Positions 29,318-37,496 of a stretch of 64,000 nt of DNA are shown one piece after another. The translations under genes and the position numbers were made by a program. Source of the stretch: Natrinema amylolyticum. GTDB taxonomy: Archaea; Halobacteriota; Halobacteria; Halobacteriales; Natrialbaceae. The stretch covers positions 62,001 through 126,000 of the forward strand of contig NZ_JAIWPJ010000001.1 of NCBI RefSeq assembly GCF_020515625.1, written 5' to 3'. Each line of letters starts with the position of its first letter. Position 1 is the stretch's first letter. The notes below the pieces were generated by a model. It saw nothing but the letters and a program-made list of their open reading frames with translations, was not told the DNA's origin and did not search any database.

Positions 29318-29902
29318 ATGGAATACATCGAACGCCTGCTCGTCGTCGGACTGGTCGCGCTCCTGCTGGTCGGTGCCGTCGGACCGGCCGCCGCTCACGA
29401 GAGCCAGACTGTCGCCGGGAACGACGTGACCTTCGGCGGCGCGGACGAACCGCTGATCACCGGCGAGCGGATGTGGCTCGAGTTCGAGATCGTCGACGCG
29501 GAGTCGGGCGAACCGGTCGAGAACCTGTCCGAGAACCTGACCGTCTCGGTCCAAACTGGCGACCACGAGAAGCGAGCTCTCGAGGTCAGTGAAAAACACG
29601 GCGAACCGGTCGTGTACGAAGCGCCGGTCGTCTTCACCGACGCGGGCGACTACGTCGTCCACTTGGAAGGGACCATCGACGGGGAAGACGTGCACACGCA
29701 CTTCGAGAAGACGGTTCACGACCGGTCCGACCTCGAGTATCCCGCTGACGACTCCCAGTCCAGCGTCGACGGCGACGAGTCACAGTCCGACGAGAACGAA
29801 ACGCAGGCGGCCGGCCTCGTATCGGGCACCACCGTCGCCGTTGCCGTCGGTGCAGTCGGGCTCGCCACGGCGGGCGTGACGATGCTCCTGCGCCGACGAT
29901 AA
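29318..29902 (+). CDS. Secreted, C-terminally anchored protein with Ig-like domain
   Basis: ATG 29318 is preferred over the adjoining GTG. The 194 residues comprise a cleavable signal (LLVVGLVALLLVGAVGPAAAH), a beta-sandwich-like region (about 28-130) with LWLEFEIVDAESGEPVENL and YVVHLEGTIDGEDVHTHFEK, an acidic Ser/Asp linker, and a C-terminal helix VAVAVGAVGLATAGVTMLL followed by RRR. The domain resembles YtkA/FixH-type folds that bind or deliver metal, and His pairs HTHF and VHD may serve this. The topology is outside domain with tail anchor. Confidence 0.65.
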   Translation: MEYIERLLVVGLVALLLVGAVGPAAAHESQTVAGNDVTFGGADEPLITGERMWLEFEIVDAESGEPVENLSENLTVSVQTGDHEKRALEVSEKHGEPVVYEAPVVFTDAGDYVVHLEGTIDGEDVHTHFEKTVHDRSDLEYPADDSQSSVDGDESQSDENETQAAGLVSGTTVAVAVGAVGLATAGVTMLLRRR

Positions 29903-30036
29903 CGCCGACGCGGCCCGTCCGTCCGCGGCGTCTGTCAGTGCTGCTTCGAACCCCGGCCGGCGGGCGGTCGACGGTCTGGTAGCGTCCGTGCACAGTCAGT
30001 TAGCAATTATATGAGTCGCTCCACTCTAGTACCGAT

Positions 30037-31470
30037 ATGAGCGATCCGTTCGTCGTCGTCGGCGGTGACGCGGCGGGAATGTCCGCGGCGAGCAAGGCCA
30101 GACGCGACGATCCCGACCGCGATATCGTCGTCTTCGAGAAGGGCGAGTGGGTGTCCTATGGCGCGTGCGGGCTCCCCTACTACGTCAAAGGGGAGATTCA
30201 GTCGCTCGAGGACCTCGTCTCGGTCACGCCCGAGGAGTTCCGCGAGGAGCGCGACATCGATCTCCGGACGGGCCACGAGGTCGTCGAGATCGACACCGAC
30301 GAGCGGACGGTCACCGCCGAGGGCGACTCCGGACGTGTCGTCCAGCCGTACGGCCACCTGCTGATCGCGACGGGTTCGGAGGCCGTGGTCCCGCCGATCG
30401 ACGGTACCGACCGCGAGGGCGTGTACACGCTCGGCTCGATGAGCGACGGGAAGGAACTGCGCGAGTACGTCGCCCGCGCCCGCGACGGCGAGGACCTCCA
30501 GCAGCCCGATCGGGGGCCGGCCTGTCGGTATCTCGAGGACTGTACCGGTCCAGTCGCGGTCGTCGGCGGCGGCTACATCGGCATCGAGATGGCCGAGGCC
30601 CTCGCGGCGAACGGGTTCGAGGTGAACCTCTTCCAGCGCGGCGACCGCGTCCTGAAAGGGTTCAGCGACGAAACGAGCGAGTACGTCGCCGATCACCTCC
30701 GAGAGGAGGACGTCGCGCTCCATCTCGATGCCGAGGTCCGGGAACTGTCGGGCGGAGAGCGGGTCGAGGCGGTCGTCACGGCCGACGGCCGAATCGAGGT
30801 CGAGATGGTGCTGATCGGAACCGGCGTTCGGCCTCGAACGGAGCTCGCCGAGGCGGCCGGGATCGAACTCGGCGAAACCGGGGCGATCGCGACCGACGCC
30901 TATCGCGAGACGAGCGCGCCCGACGTCTACGCGGCGGGCGACTGCGCCGAGGCCACCCACGTCGTCACGGGCGAGCCGGCGTACGTTCCGCTGGCGCTGA
31001 CCGCCAATCGACACGGCCGCGCGGTCGGACAGACGGTCACCGGGACCCCGACCGAGGGCGGCGATATTGCCGGTACGGCGGCGGTCAAGGCCTTCGACGT
31101 CGAAGCCGCCCGAACCGGCATTCTGGACCCCGACGAGGCCCGCGCGGCCGGGTTCGATCCGGTGACCGAGACAGTGACGGCGAAATCGCGGGCGGGTTAC
31201 TACCCCGACGGCGGGAACGTGACGATCACGCTGACCGCCGACCGCGACTCCGAGCGCGTCCTCGGCGCGAGCCTCGTCAGCGAGTACGGCGAGGGTGCAG
31301 TCCACCGCAGTCACGCGATCGTCGCCGCGCTTTCGGAGGGGGCCACCGTCGCAGACCTGGAGAACTACGATCTCGCGTACGCGCCGCCGTTCAATACCAC
31401 GTGGGATCCGATCCTGGTCGCCGCAAAGGTGCTCGCCGAATCGGTACGGGAGACCGAGTCCGATCCGTGA
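30037..31470 (+). CDS. CoA-disulfide reductase / NADH oxidase-like flavoenzyme
   Basis: 477 residues. FAD motif VVVGGDAAGMSAAS is at 6-19. A single redox cysteine, Cys44, lies in SYGACGLPYYVKG, exactly as in CoA-disulfide reductases and NADH oxidases of the single-cysteine branch. The NAD motif VAVVGGGYIGIEMAEAL is near 177-193, FAD site VYAAGDCAEATH near 301-312, and the dimerisation domain extends to 460 (YAPPFNTTWDPI). It would reduce CoA disulfide, polysulfide or oxygen with NAD(P)H in the cytoplasm. Haloarchaea use gamma-glutamylcysteine as main thiol, so the true substrate is open. Confidence 0.9.
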   Translation: MSDPFVVVGGDAAGMSAASKARRDDPDRDIVVFEKGEWVSYGACGLPYYVKGEIQSLEDLVSVTPEEFREERDIDLRTGHEVVEIDTDERTVTAEGDSGRVVQPYGHLLIATGSEAVVPPIDGTDREGVYTLGSMSDGKELREYVARARDGEDLQQPDRGPACRYLEDCTGPVAVVGGGYIGIEMAEALAANGFEVNLFQRGDRVLKGFSDETSEYVADHLREEDVALHLDAEVRELSGGERVEAVVTADGRIEVEMVLIGTGVRPRTELAEAAGIELGETGAIATDAYRETSAPDVYAAGDCAEATHVVTGEPAYVPLALTANRHGRAVGQTVTGTPTEGGDIAGTAAVKAFDVEAARTGILDPDEARAAGFDPVTETVTAKSRAGYYPDGGNVTITLTADRDSERVLGASLVSEYGEGAVHRSHAIVAALSEGATVADLENYDLAYAPPFNTTWDPILVAAKVLAESVRETESDP

Positions 31471-31609
31471 CCGCCTCGCTATCCGACCGCCGACGGCGCT
31501 CGAGGGGAGCGACGAGACGGGATCGGGAACTACCAAGTAGCTCTCCGACGACGGATCAAACCCTCATGACTGCCGACGACATCGAACCGCTCGCGGAGGT
31601 CGATCGACC

Positions 31610-31864
31610 GTGACCGACGGTCGTCTGTCACGCGCCAAGACACGGATCGGGGACCGTCTCGAGGGGCTTCGCTGGTGGGTTGCCTTACGAGTCGGCGGCG
31701 CGCCGCGATGTGCAGAGTGCGGCGACGAGGCGGCGTGGATCGCCGAAGCGGAGGCAGAACCGCGCTGTTTCAAGCACATTCCGAGCGAGGGAATGGACGC
31801 GATCCGGGATGTCGAACCCGAGGATTGCTTCACCGATTGGGACGAGGCGTCCGCCGACGCCTGA
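31610..31864 (+). CDS. 84-residue zinc-site protein
   Basis: Start GTG 31610. The chain has a basic amphipathic N-terminus and the pair CAECGDEAAWIAEAEAEPRC, then a final Cys in EDCFTDW, so Cys37, Cys40, Cys53 and a His may hold a zinc ion. The GTG overlaps the TGA of a 15-codon frame that begins at ATG 31566, which could be a coupled leader peptide. No known function. Confidence 0.6.
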   Translation: MTDGRLSRAKTRIGDRLEGLRWWVALRVGGAPRCAECGDEAAWIAEAEAEPRCFKHIPSEGMDAIRDVEPEDCFTDWDEASADA

Positions 31865-32260
31865 TCGCGCTCAGGGCCTCCTCGAGGTGAACGCCGTCGC
31901 GACGGCGTCGACGTTCGTCCGGTCGGCTCCGAAGGACCATTCGCGACCGGCGTCGATGGGATTCGACCGACCCGACAGTAACGACGCAACCGATTCACAC
32001 ACTGATCGCACAGCCATCGTGCGATCGGGAGCGCAGTGACTATCAGTGGATCCTGTCGCCAGGCGCTACGCTCGGCTCGAGGTACCGCACTCTCGATCCG
32101 TGCCATTCGTGCCGTGGACTGCTCGCCGAAGACACGGCGGGATTCGACCACTCGACGGTCCGATGGCTGTTCTGAACGCCGTTACCGGTAGTTTCGAAAT
32201 GGCTGGCTCGAGCCATTAATTCAAAACATTAATTATAGGATGATTGTAACTCTGTGAGGA
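31865..32260. other. Intergenic region with AT-rich lipoprotein promoter
   Basis: No gene seen. At 32213-32235 the word CATTAATT occurs twice around CAAAA, just before TATAGG. This is the probable promoter of the lipoprotein gene at 32261 and may be a regulator site. Confidence 0.45.
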
Positions 32261-32998
32261 ATGCAACGACGAACGCTGTTAGCGGGGGGCGGGACCGTAC
32301 TCTCGGCGCTGGTCGCTGGCTGTGCGGCCGACGAGATCGAGAATATCGATGGTGGGACGCGCGATAACCCGAGTGAAAGCGACGGAGAGTTTCTCGGATC
32401 GGCAGATCTGGAAATCGTCGATCACGAGATGGTCCTCGACGAGGAGGGATACGGTACGGACGTCTACGTAGAGGCGACGGTCGAAAACAACGGTTCGACC
32501 CCGAGTGGAGACGTCGATCTCCGGGTCGATTGGTACGATTCTGATGGGAATTATCTCGACAACGATACGGCCCAATTGACGTCACTCGGAGACGGCGAAC
32601 GGTGGGTGGCCCGCGTGTACAACCTCCTCACGGACGAGGCGGATATCGACGACTACGAACTCGAGGGCGAATTCAGTGAAGACGCCTACGAGCCGACCGA
32701 TGAGTTGTCCCTCGTCGGGAGTTCGATGAACGTCGTGGACGAGGAGTTCGGAGATGGCGAGTTGAACGTTCGGGGAGAGGTCAGCAACGACAGCGATGCC
32801 GCACAGAGTTATGTCGAGGCCGTCGCGAAGATATACGACGACGACGGGAACGTCTTGGGCGACGACCGGACGAACATCACCGACCTTCCCGGCGGGGAGA
32901 CGTGGGCGTTCACCATCGACTACTTCTCGCGAGACGTGGACAATCGCGCCGGCGAGGCCGCCGATCACGAGATCCTGATCAAAGACTCGCCGTGGTAA
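32261..32998 (+). CDS. Lipoprotein with FxLYD-like domain
   Basis: 245 residues with signal peptide MQRRTLLAGGGTVLSALVAG and lipobox VAGC (Cys21). QRR is a weak Tat-like motif, common in haloarchaeal lipoproteins. Two related beta-domains follow, at about 50-140 and 150-240. Each contains a phrase of FxLYD type, VEATVENNGSTPSGDVDLRV and VRGEVSNDSDAAQSYVEAVA, then W-x-AxxY. They would be displayed on the outer face of the membrane. It is the last gene before the integrase region. Confidence 0.8.
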   Translation: MQRRTLLAGGGTVLSALVAGCAADEIENIDGGTRDNPSESDGEFLGSADLEIVDHEMVLDEEGYGTDVYVEATVENNGSTPSGDVDLRVDWYDSDGNYLDNDTAQLTSLGDGERWVARVYNLLTDEADIDDYELEGEFSEDAYEPTDELSLVGSSMNVVDEEFGDGELNVRGEVSNDSDAAQSYVEAVAKIYDDDGNVLGDDRTNITDLPGGETWAFTIDYFSRDVDNRAGEAADHEILIKDSPW

Positions 32999-33076
32999 CG
33001 GCCGTACTGCCGGTTTAATCGCGGTCTCGATCGGGTCATCCCGTTCTGTCGCTCTCTCGACTCGAGATATGGATGG

Positions 33077-33254
33077 AAAGCATGCTCGGGTGGGCTCCGA
33101 ACCGCGGAAATACTCGCTTCGCTCGTCTTTCCCGCCTTGCGTCGCTCACGGAAGACCGCCGGGTTCGGAGCGGATCGGACATGCTTCTCGGCATTGTCAC
33201 TCGTCTTCGACTCGTGACGTTCGTGAGAAGCATGCCCGGGGAGGGATCCACACC
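33077..33254. repeat. Three copies of an AAGCATG-containing sequence before the integrase (att-like)
   Basis: Copy a is at 33077-33103 (AAGCATGCTCGGGTGGG, then CTCCGAACC). Copy b is inverted at 33162-33189 (GGTTCGGAGC, then ACATGCTTCTC). Copy c is direct at 33225-33254 (GAGAAGCATGCCCGGGGAGG). Copies a and b can pair as a long imperfect hairpin. Repeats of this kind beside a tyrosine recombinase gene are typical of attachment sites with arm-binding sequences. No tRNA 3' end was recognised here. Confidence 0.5.
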
Positions 33255-33272
33255 CGATCTTTACATGCCCAT

Positions 33273-33287
33273 ACTTATAGTATAAGT
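33273..33287. promoter_or_regulatory. Perfect palindrome over the integrase promoter
   Basis: ACTTATA-G-TATAAGT is a perfect 7-1-7 palindrome. It ends one base before the integrase ATG at 33289 and contains TATA-like words on both strands. It is too close to the start codon to be the TATA box, so an operator that blocks transcription or translation start is the best reading. Confidence 0.5.
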
Positions 33288-33288
33288 T

Positions 33289-34515
33289 ATGACCTCGAAT
33301 CCGGGCCAGTCGATCAAACGCCTCCGAGAGCGGATCGACGAGATCCAGGACATGAGCGAGGCCGACGCTGAGGCCCTTCGCCGTATGTCCGATCGAATCC
33401 GCATCCTCGGCCCATCGAAGTACAGCGACTTCGCTCACGAAAAGTACCTCATGCGAGCAGTGAAGATGGCTCAGGAGGTCGGTGGTCTCGCCGACGCTCT
33501 CGAGGACCGCGATGCCGCCGAACGTCTCGTCGCCTGGATCAACACCGAGAAGGCCAACTCGCCGGAGACCAACAAAGACTACCGCGTCACCCTCCGGCAG
33601 TTCGGGAAACTCGCTAGCGACGACGACGTTGACGAAATCCCCGAGAGCCTCGAGTGGGTCCCAGGCGGCTATCCCAGCAACTACGATCCCGCACCGGACC
33701 CCGGCGACATGCTCCGCTGGGAAGAGGACATCCTCCCGATGATCGATGCCTGTTCGAACCTCCGCGATCGCGCGCTGATCGCGCTGGCCTGGGACCTCGG
33801 CCCGCGGCCGTACGAACTGTTCGACCTCACGCCGAAGCAGATCTCCGACCACAAGTACGGGCTCCAGGTCACTGTCGACGGTAAGCAGGGGCGGCGATCG
33901 CCCGTCCTGATCCCGTCGGTCCCCTACGTCAACCGATGGCTTGAGATCCATCCCGGCAGTGGGAGTGATCCGCTCTGGTGCAGGCTCAACGGTGGCGGGG
34001 AGATCACGAACAACCGCGTCCGCGACATCCTGAAAGAGAAGGCCCGAAAGGCTGGCGTCGATCGGCCGGTTACGCCCTCGAACTTCCGGAAGTCCTCGGC
34101 GTCGCACCTCGCAAGTCAGGGAATCTCCCAAGCTCACCTCGAGGACCATCACGGCTGGACGCGTGGTTCGGACATCGCTGCACGCTACGTCTCGGTATTC
34201 GCCGACGCGAACGATCGCGAAATCGCGAAGGCTCACGGGATCGACGTCCAGGAGGACGAGCACGACGACCTCGCACCGCTCGCGTGTCCCCGATGCGACC
34301 GGGAGACGCCCCGCGAAAACGATGTCTGTGTCTGGTGTGGGCAGGCTCTCTCCCAGCGGGCGATCGACGAGGAAGACGAGCTCGAGCGCCGGTGGATGGA
34401 AAGTGCCGGTGAGGTCGCCGAACTCGAGGACCTCACCCTCGATGACATCATGGAGGCGAAGGACGCCGTTGACGACAACGCGGCGCTTCGACAGCTGCTC
34501 CTCGGCGACGACTGA
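33289..34515 (+). CDS. Tyrosine recombinase (phage/plasmid integrase) with C-terminal zinc ribbon
   Basis: 408 residues. An N-terminal SAM-like core-binding domain (about 45-115) is followed by the catalytic domain (about 145-305). Arg173 lies in GPRPYELFDLT, Arg267 in NFRKSSASHLA, His287/288 in EDHHGW and the nucleophile Tyr300 in ARYVSVF. The usual first histidine of the H-x-x-R box is replaced by Ser264. A four-cysteine zinc ribbon (CPRCDRETPRENDVCVWCG) sits near 328-348, followed by an acidic helical tail. This archaeal Int plan is that of integrating haloarchaeal plasmids and viruses. It should recombine the element at the adjoining repeats. Confidence 0.9.
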   Translation: MTSNPGQSIKRLRERIDEIQDMSEADAEALRRMSDRIRILGPSKYSDFAHEKYLMRAVKMAQEVGGLADALEDRDAAERLVAWINTEKANSPETNKDYRVTLRQFGKLASDDDVDEIPESLEWVPGGYPSNYDPAPDPGDMLRWEEDILPMIDACSNLRDRALIALAWDLGPRPYELFDLTPKQISDHKYGLQVTVDGKQGRRSPVLIPSVPYVNRWLEIHPGSGSDPLWCRLNGGGEITNNRVRDILKEKARKAGVDRPVTPSNFRKSSASHLASQGISQAHLEDHHGWTRGSDIAARYVSVFADANDREIAKAHGIDVQEDEHDDLAPLACPRCDRETPRENDVCVWCGQALSQRAIDEEDELERRWMESAGEVAELEDLTLDDIMEAKDAVDDNAALRQLLLGDD

Positions 34516-34530
34516 AGACGACGCCAGCAT

Positions 34531-34683
34531 CTACTTGTCACCTCCGTCGACAAGTTCGAGGACGCGCTCGATATCGTCCGAAATAGGGAGGTCGGCCTCG
34601 GCGATCCGTTCGAACAGGTCCTGCTTTTCTTCGACAGTCTCTCTCGCTTCGGTCTCGGGATCGGAGGTTTTGCTCTGACTCAT
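34531..34683 (-). CDS. 50-residue acidic protein, last gene of the coupled operon
   Basis: ATG 34683 overlaps the TGA of the upstream gene (ATGA), and TAG is at 34531-34533. The sequence MSQSKTSDPETEAREH-like start is polar, followed by a predicted helix EEKQDLFERIAEADLPISDD and a short helix IERVLELVDGG. It lacks any motif, but the translational coupling and clean acidic composition argue for a real gene. Convergent to the integrase gene with a 15-base gap. Confidence 0.6.
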   Translation of the reverse strand: MSQSKTSDPETEARETVEEKQDLFERIAEADLPISDDIERVLELVDGGDK

Positions 34684-34994
34684 AGGTCGGTCACCTGGGA
34701 TCGGATGTACTGCTGTTCAGTTCGTGAACGGTCCTCCAACGGGATGCAGGTCACGAGTCGCCCGTTGGGCTCGGCCAGCAGGATCATCTCCGTGACCTCG
34801 TGGAGCCGCGCACACTCTGCTGGCGGCTTCGCGCTAGGGTAGTCGACCGGAATGGCCTCGAGCCACGCGATCTGTGGGTTCAGCTGCGGCCGGTCTGACC
34901 GTTTGGACCACTGCTCTGGGAAGTGCTCGTCGACGAAGATCTCCTCGTAGCGTGGCGTCGGCGTCACGTCGACGTCGGTCTCGACGACGCTCAT
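34680..34994 (-). CDS. Hypothetical 104-residue plasmid protein
   Basis: Start at ATG 34994 inside the stop of the upstream gene. The upstream open part is arginine-rich shadow. The protein is soluble, with FVDEHFPEQWSKRSDRPQLN, PAECARLHEVTEMILLAEPN and a final RTEQQYIRSQVTDL. The pattern of an alpha/beta fold with charged surfaces is visible but no family is recognised. Member of the eight-gene minus-strand operon 37807-34531, all joined by ATGA overlaps. Confidence 0.6.
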   Translation of the reverse strand: MSVVETDVDVTPTPRYEEIFVDEHFPEQWSKRSDRPQLNPQIAWLEAIPVDYPSAKPPAECARLHEVTEMILLAEPNGRLVTCIPLEDRSRTEQQYIRSQVTDL

Positions 34995-35485
34995 GGGAAC
35001 ATCACCACGAGTGCGAAGGCGACGCCGAGAGTGAGCGCGCAAGCGGTCGCGAACGCGAGCAACCCGGTCGGGGTCAGCTGACCGCGATCGCCCCCACCAC
35101 ACTCGCGTGTGAAATCGTCTGCCACGGGCCCGCGGACGGACGTACTCCCGCGTCCTGTGTCAGCGACCATCCGGATGTCGCTGTTCTTCGCGACGCGGTG
35201 GAGGACCGACGCCCGCCAGGCGTTGCCGGTCGCCGCCCGCAGCGCCGCCTTGGCCTGCGGGTTATCGACCTCGTCCTGGAGCGCCTTGAGCTCCGAGCAG
35301 ATGTCGTCGATCGTCTCGACGATCTCGCGCTCGCCAACCAGGAGGCCGCCGTCCGCAGCCTCGGTGATCGTCACGCGGCGCTCGATCGAACTGCCGTCGT
35401 CGACGGCCTCGCCACAGAACGGGCAGTAGTTGGCGGCGGCCGTGAACTGCTTCTCGCAGTCCTTACAGGTCCGCTCGTAGCTCAT
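34991..35485 (-). CDS. Zinc-ribbon membrane protein
   Basis: 164 residues. Residues 7-26 hold a zinc ribbon (CKDCEKQFTAAANYCPFCG). A coiled helical region around 52-95 follows (IVETIDDICSELKALQDEVD). A single C-terminal helix LLAFATACALTLGVAFALVVM (143-163) anchors it, with the ribbon inside the cell. Such zinc-ribbon plus tail-anchor proteins are frequent in haloarchaeal plasmids without known role. ATGA overlaps join it to both neighbours. Confidence 0.65.
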   Translation of the reverse strand: MSYERTCKDCEKQFTAAANYCPFCGEAVDDGSSIERRVTITEAADGGLLVGEREIVETIDDICSELKALQDEVDNPQAKAALRAATGNAWRASVLHRVAKNSDIRMVADTGRGSTSVRGPVADDFTRECGGGDRGQLTPTGLLAFATACALTLGVAFALVVMFP

Positions 35486-35895
35486 GGCGACCCACCTCGG
35501 TTGAGGTCAACGTCGTCGCGATCGTGGACCTCTTCGCAGACGCCACACGAGATGCCGTCGACGCCACGTTCGTTCTTGATCGCAGAGTGACCGCACGGGA
35601 GCAGTCCGTCGCGATCGGTTCCCTCGAGGACGTCGTGGATCTGCTGGTAGGCGTCGGGTTTGGTCTCCCAGAGACAGCGGGGCTTCTTCCACTTCGAAGA
35701 GGTAACCCGCTTGACGGACGTAACGATCTCCTTGTTCTCGAGACCGATGAGCTGGTTCGCGAGTTCGTCTGGGATCTGCTCGGCTAACCAGTGTTCACCA
35801 GGCTCTGGGAGCTCTGCGAGCAGGGTGGCGTTCCGGCGGATGAACGGCAACTGGTTATCGGGTGCGTTGCCGCGAGGGACACCTCCGGCACTCAT
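35482..35895 (-). CDS. Winged-helix-like protein with C-terminal zinc site
   Basis: 137 residues. The middle (about 35-92) reads like a winged helix: HWLAEQIPDELANQLIGLEN, then VTSVKRVTSSKWKKPRCLWE. The end has LLPCGHSAIKNERGVDGISC followed by GVCEEVHDRDD, a Cys/His set able to hold zinc. DNA binding is plausible and function is unknown. ATGA overlap with the upstream gene. Confidence 0.6.
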   Translation of the reverse strand: MSAGGVPRGNAPDNQLPFIRRNATLLAELPEPGEHWLAEQIPDELANQLIGLENKEIVTSVKRVTSSKWKKPRCLWETKPDAYQQIHDVLEGTDRDGLLPCGHSAIKNERGVDGISCGVCEEVHDRDDVDLNRGGSP

Positions 35896-36629
35896 GCCGC
35901 CTCACCCTCCGTGGTCGCGACCTCGGGCTCGGCGGCCTCGTCGTCCTGCGCTGCTTTCTTCTTCGCGATCAGCGTGTTGCACTTCCCGACGAGGATCTGT
36001 CGGGTGATCTCGTGCTCTTCGTGCTCGACGCGGACGATCTCTCGAAGCCGGTCGACCTCGGCGCGGGCCAGTAGCCCGTGCCACGAGAGGAGGTCCTCGT
36101 TGTCGACCGCGCGGGCGATCGCCGCTTCGACGTCGTCCTTGCTGACACCGTCGAGCTTCCGTCCGTGGTGGACAAGGTTCCCTCGAGAGCCCCAGCGGGA
36201 GTCCGTCCCGGCGGGATACTCGTGAACGTTCTCGAGCACCCACTGGTCGACGTCGACGGAGCCGCCGTCGGCTCGAAGCTCGCTCGCCGTCGCGAACTCG
36301 CCACCGTCGGGGACGGTCTCGTCCTTGTCGGCCTCGAGGGCGGCCTCGCAGTCGTCGCAGGTGTGCTCGTCGCCGAGCCGTCGCGGATCGTCGCGAACAT
36401 CGGTAACTGGCGTCTCAAGGATCTCCCCGCACGCGGAGACGTGACGCGTCCCCTCGAAGCACATCGAGGCGTGCCAGTCGCCGTTGAGGTCCTGGATCCA
36501 GCAGACGATACCCGCGTCAGCGTCGAAGTGATCCGACGGCAGGCCGAGGCGATCCTCGAGCTCGTCCATCTTGCACTGCTGGCAGAGGTAGTCGCGGTTG
36601 CCGCAGGTCGGACAGCTACTCATCGTCAT
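35892..36629 (-). CDS. Zinc-finger-rich hypothetical protein
   Basis: ATG 36629 or 36623 may be the start; 245 residues from the former. It opens with a zinc ribbon CPTCGNRDYLCQQC and has a second set HVSACGEILETPV...HTCDDC near 85-115. An acidic linker and a helical C-terminal half (about 150-225) with VEAAIARAVDNEDLLSWHGL and DRLREIVRVEHEEHEITRQI follow. It overlaps the preceding small gene by a few bases. Family unknown; probably a nucleic-acid-associated plasmid protein. Confidence 0.6.
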   Translation of the reverse strand: MTMSSCPTCGNRDYLCQQCKMDELEDRLGLPSDHFDADAGIVCWIQDLNGDWHASMCFEGTRHVSACGEILETPVTDVRDDPRRLGDEHTCDDCEAALEADKDETVPDGGEFATASELRADGGSVDVDQWVLENVHEYPAGTDSRWGSRGNLVHHGRKLDGVSKDDVEAAIARAVDNEDLLSWHGLLARAEVDRLREIVRVEHEEHEITRQILVGKCNTLIAKKKAAQDDEAAEPEVATTEGEAA

Positions 36630-36756
36630 CACCCGCCGGTTCGGCGATCAGGAGGTCGTCGTCACCGTCGTCGACGAGGATCAGGTCAGGATCGGCCGTG
36701 AACGAGTCCGCGACCGAGCGATCGACCTTCCCGATGACGTCGTAGTAGACGGTCAT
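36616..36756 (-). CDS. 46-residue acidic protein
   Basis: ATG 36756 overlaps the upstream TGA and TAG is at 36616-36618. The sequence MTVYYDVIGKVDRSVADSF, then PDLILVDDGDDDLLIAEPAG, has a beta-strand-rich, highly acidic character. Coupling on both sides supports it although the size is small. Confidence 0.55.
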   Translation of the reverse strand: MTVYYDVIGKVDRSVADSFTADPDLILVDDGDDDLLIAEPAGDDDE

Positions 36757-37496
36757 GCTTCCGCCCCACTCTCCTCGAGCGTCACCTGTTCGGCCTCCTG
36801 CTCCTCGTCGACTTCGACGTCGTCGGCGAACGTCGCGATCGGGAGGATCTCCTCGTCGACGAACCGACCGAGTTCCTCCGGCGGCATCTCGGCGGGTTCC
36901 CAGATCGCGAGGTAGCCGCTGGCGTAGATGACCAGCCGGATGTGGGTCTCGTGCCAGAACGTCGTCAGCGCGACGCCGACGTCGGCGTTCACGGCTTTGG
37001 ATTTGAGCGCGCCGTGGCCCCACTCGATCGAGACGTCGTCGAGGTTGGACTCATGGGTGGCCATCTCGACGGTCCACTCACGATTGGCGTCGCGCTGGTT
37101 GCGCACGAACTCCCAGGGCTTGAGTCGGACCGGCGCGATCTCCGGGCCGGCGAACCGCGAGAAGTCGTTGAACGGCCAGTCGGGCTCGTGATCGAGATCG
37201 CTCGAGTGCGTTCGCTCGGCGAGGATCCAGCCCTCGCCGTCGACGTCGGCGACCCACTCGCTTGCGACTCGGCGGGTGACCTTGCGAGTCTCGGTCTCGA
37301 TCTCGTGGCCGTCCAGGAGGACGCGCTCTTCCTCCTGGGGGACTTCGCCGGCGACGAGTCCTGACTGGATCGTCAGGTCGTCACCGAGGTAGGTCTGGGT
37401 CTCCTCGACCTCGAGAGCGCGTCCCGTCTGATCATGGTGAGACTCGAGGGGATCGGCGGCGGGTTCGGCGAGGAACGCGAGCTGACCAGCGATCAT
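36753..37496 (-). CDS. Hypothetical 247-residue plasmid protein
   Basis: A soluble acidic protein. Residues 30-165 are beta-rich with repeated edge phrases ETETRKVTRRVASEWVADVD and GEGWILAERTH. Residues 170-220 have WGHGALKSKAVNADVGVALT and RLVIYASGYLAIWEP. A highly acidic tail follows. The length and conserved aromatic pattern suggest the largest functional subunit of this operon, but no family is recognised. Coupled by ATGA to both neighbours. Confidence 0.6.
   Translation of the reverse strand: MIAGQLAFLAEPAADPLESHHDQTGRALEVEETQTYLGDDLTIQSGLVAGEVPQEEERVLLDGHEIETETRKVTRRVASEWVADVDGEGWILAERTHSSDLDHEPDWPFNDFSRFAGPEIAPVRLKPWEFVRNQRDANREWTVEMATHESNLDDVSIEWGHGALKSKAVNADVGVALTTFWHETHIRLVIYASGYLAIWEPAEMPPEELGRFVDEEILPIATFADDVEVDEEQEAEQVTLEESGAEA

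Noticed and set aside
30007-31536. Long antisense frame over the flavoenzyme gene
   Set aside because: The plus strand holds the full FAD/NAD motif series and Cys44.
33077-33260. tRNA gene at the integrase attachment region
   Set aside because: GGTTCGGAGC resembles a T-arm but lacks the conserved TTCRANY loop and no cloverleaf can be built.
32965-34530. 521-codon frame opposite the integrase
   Set aside because: No motif; integrase catalytic residues are on the plus strand.
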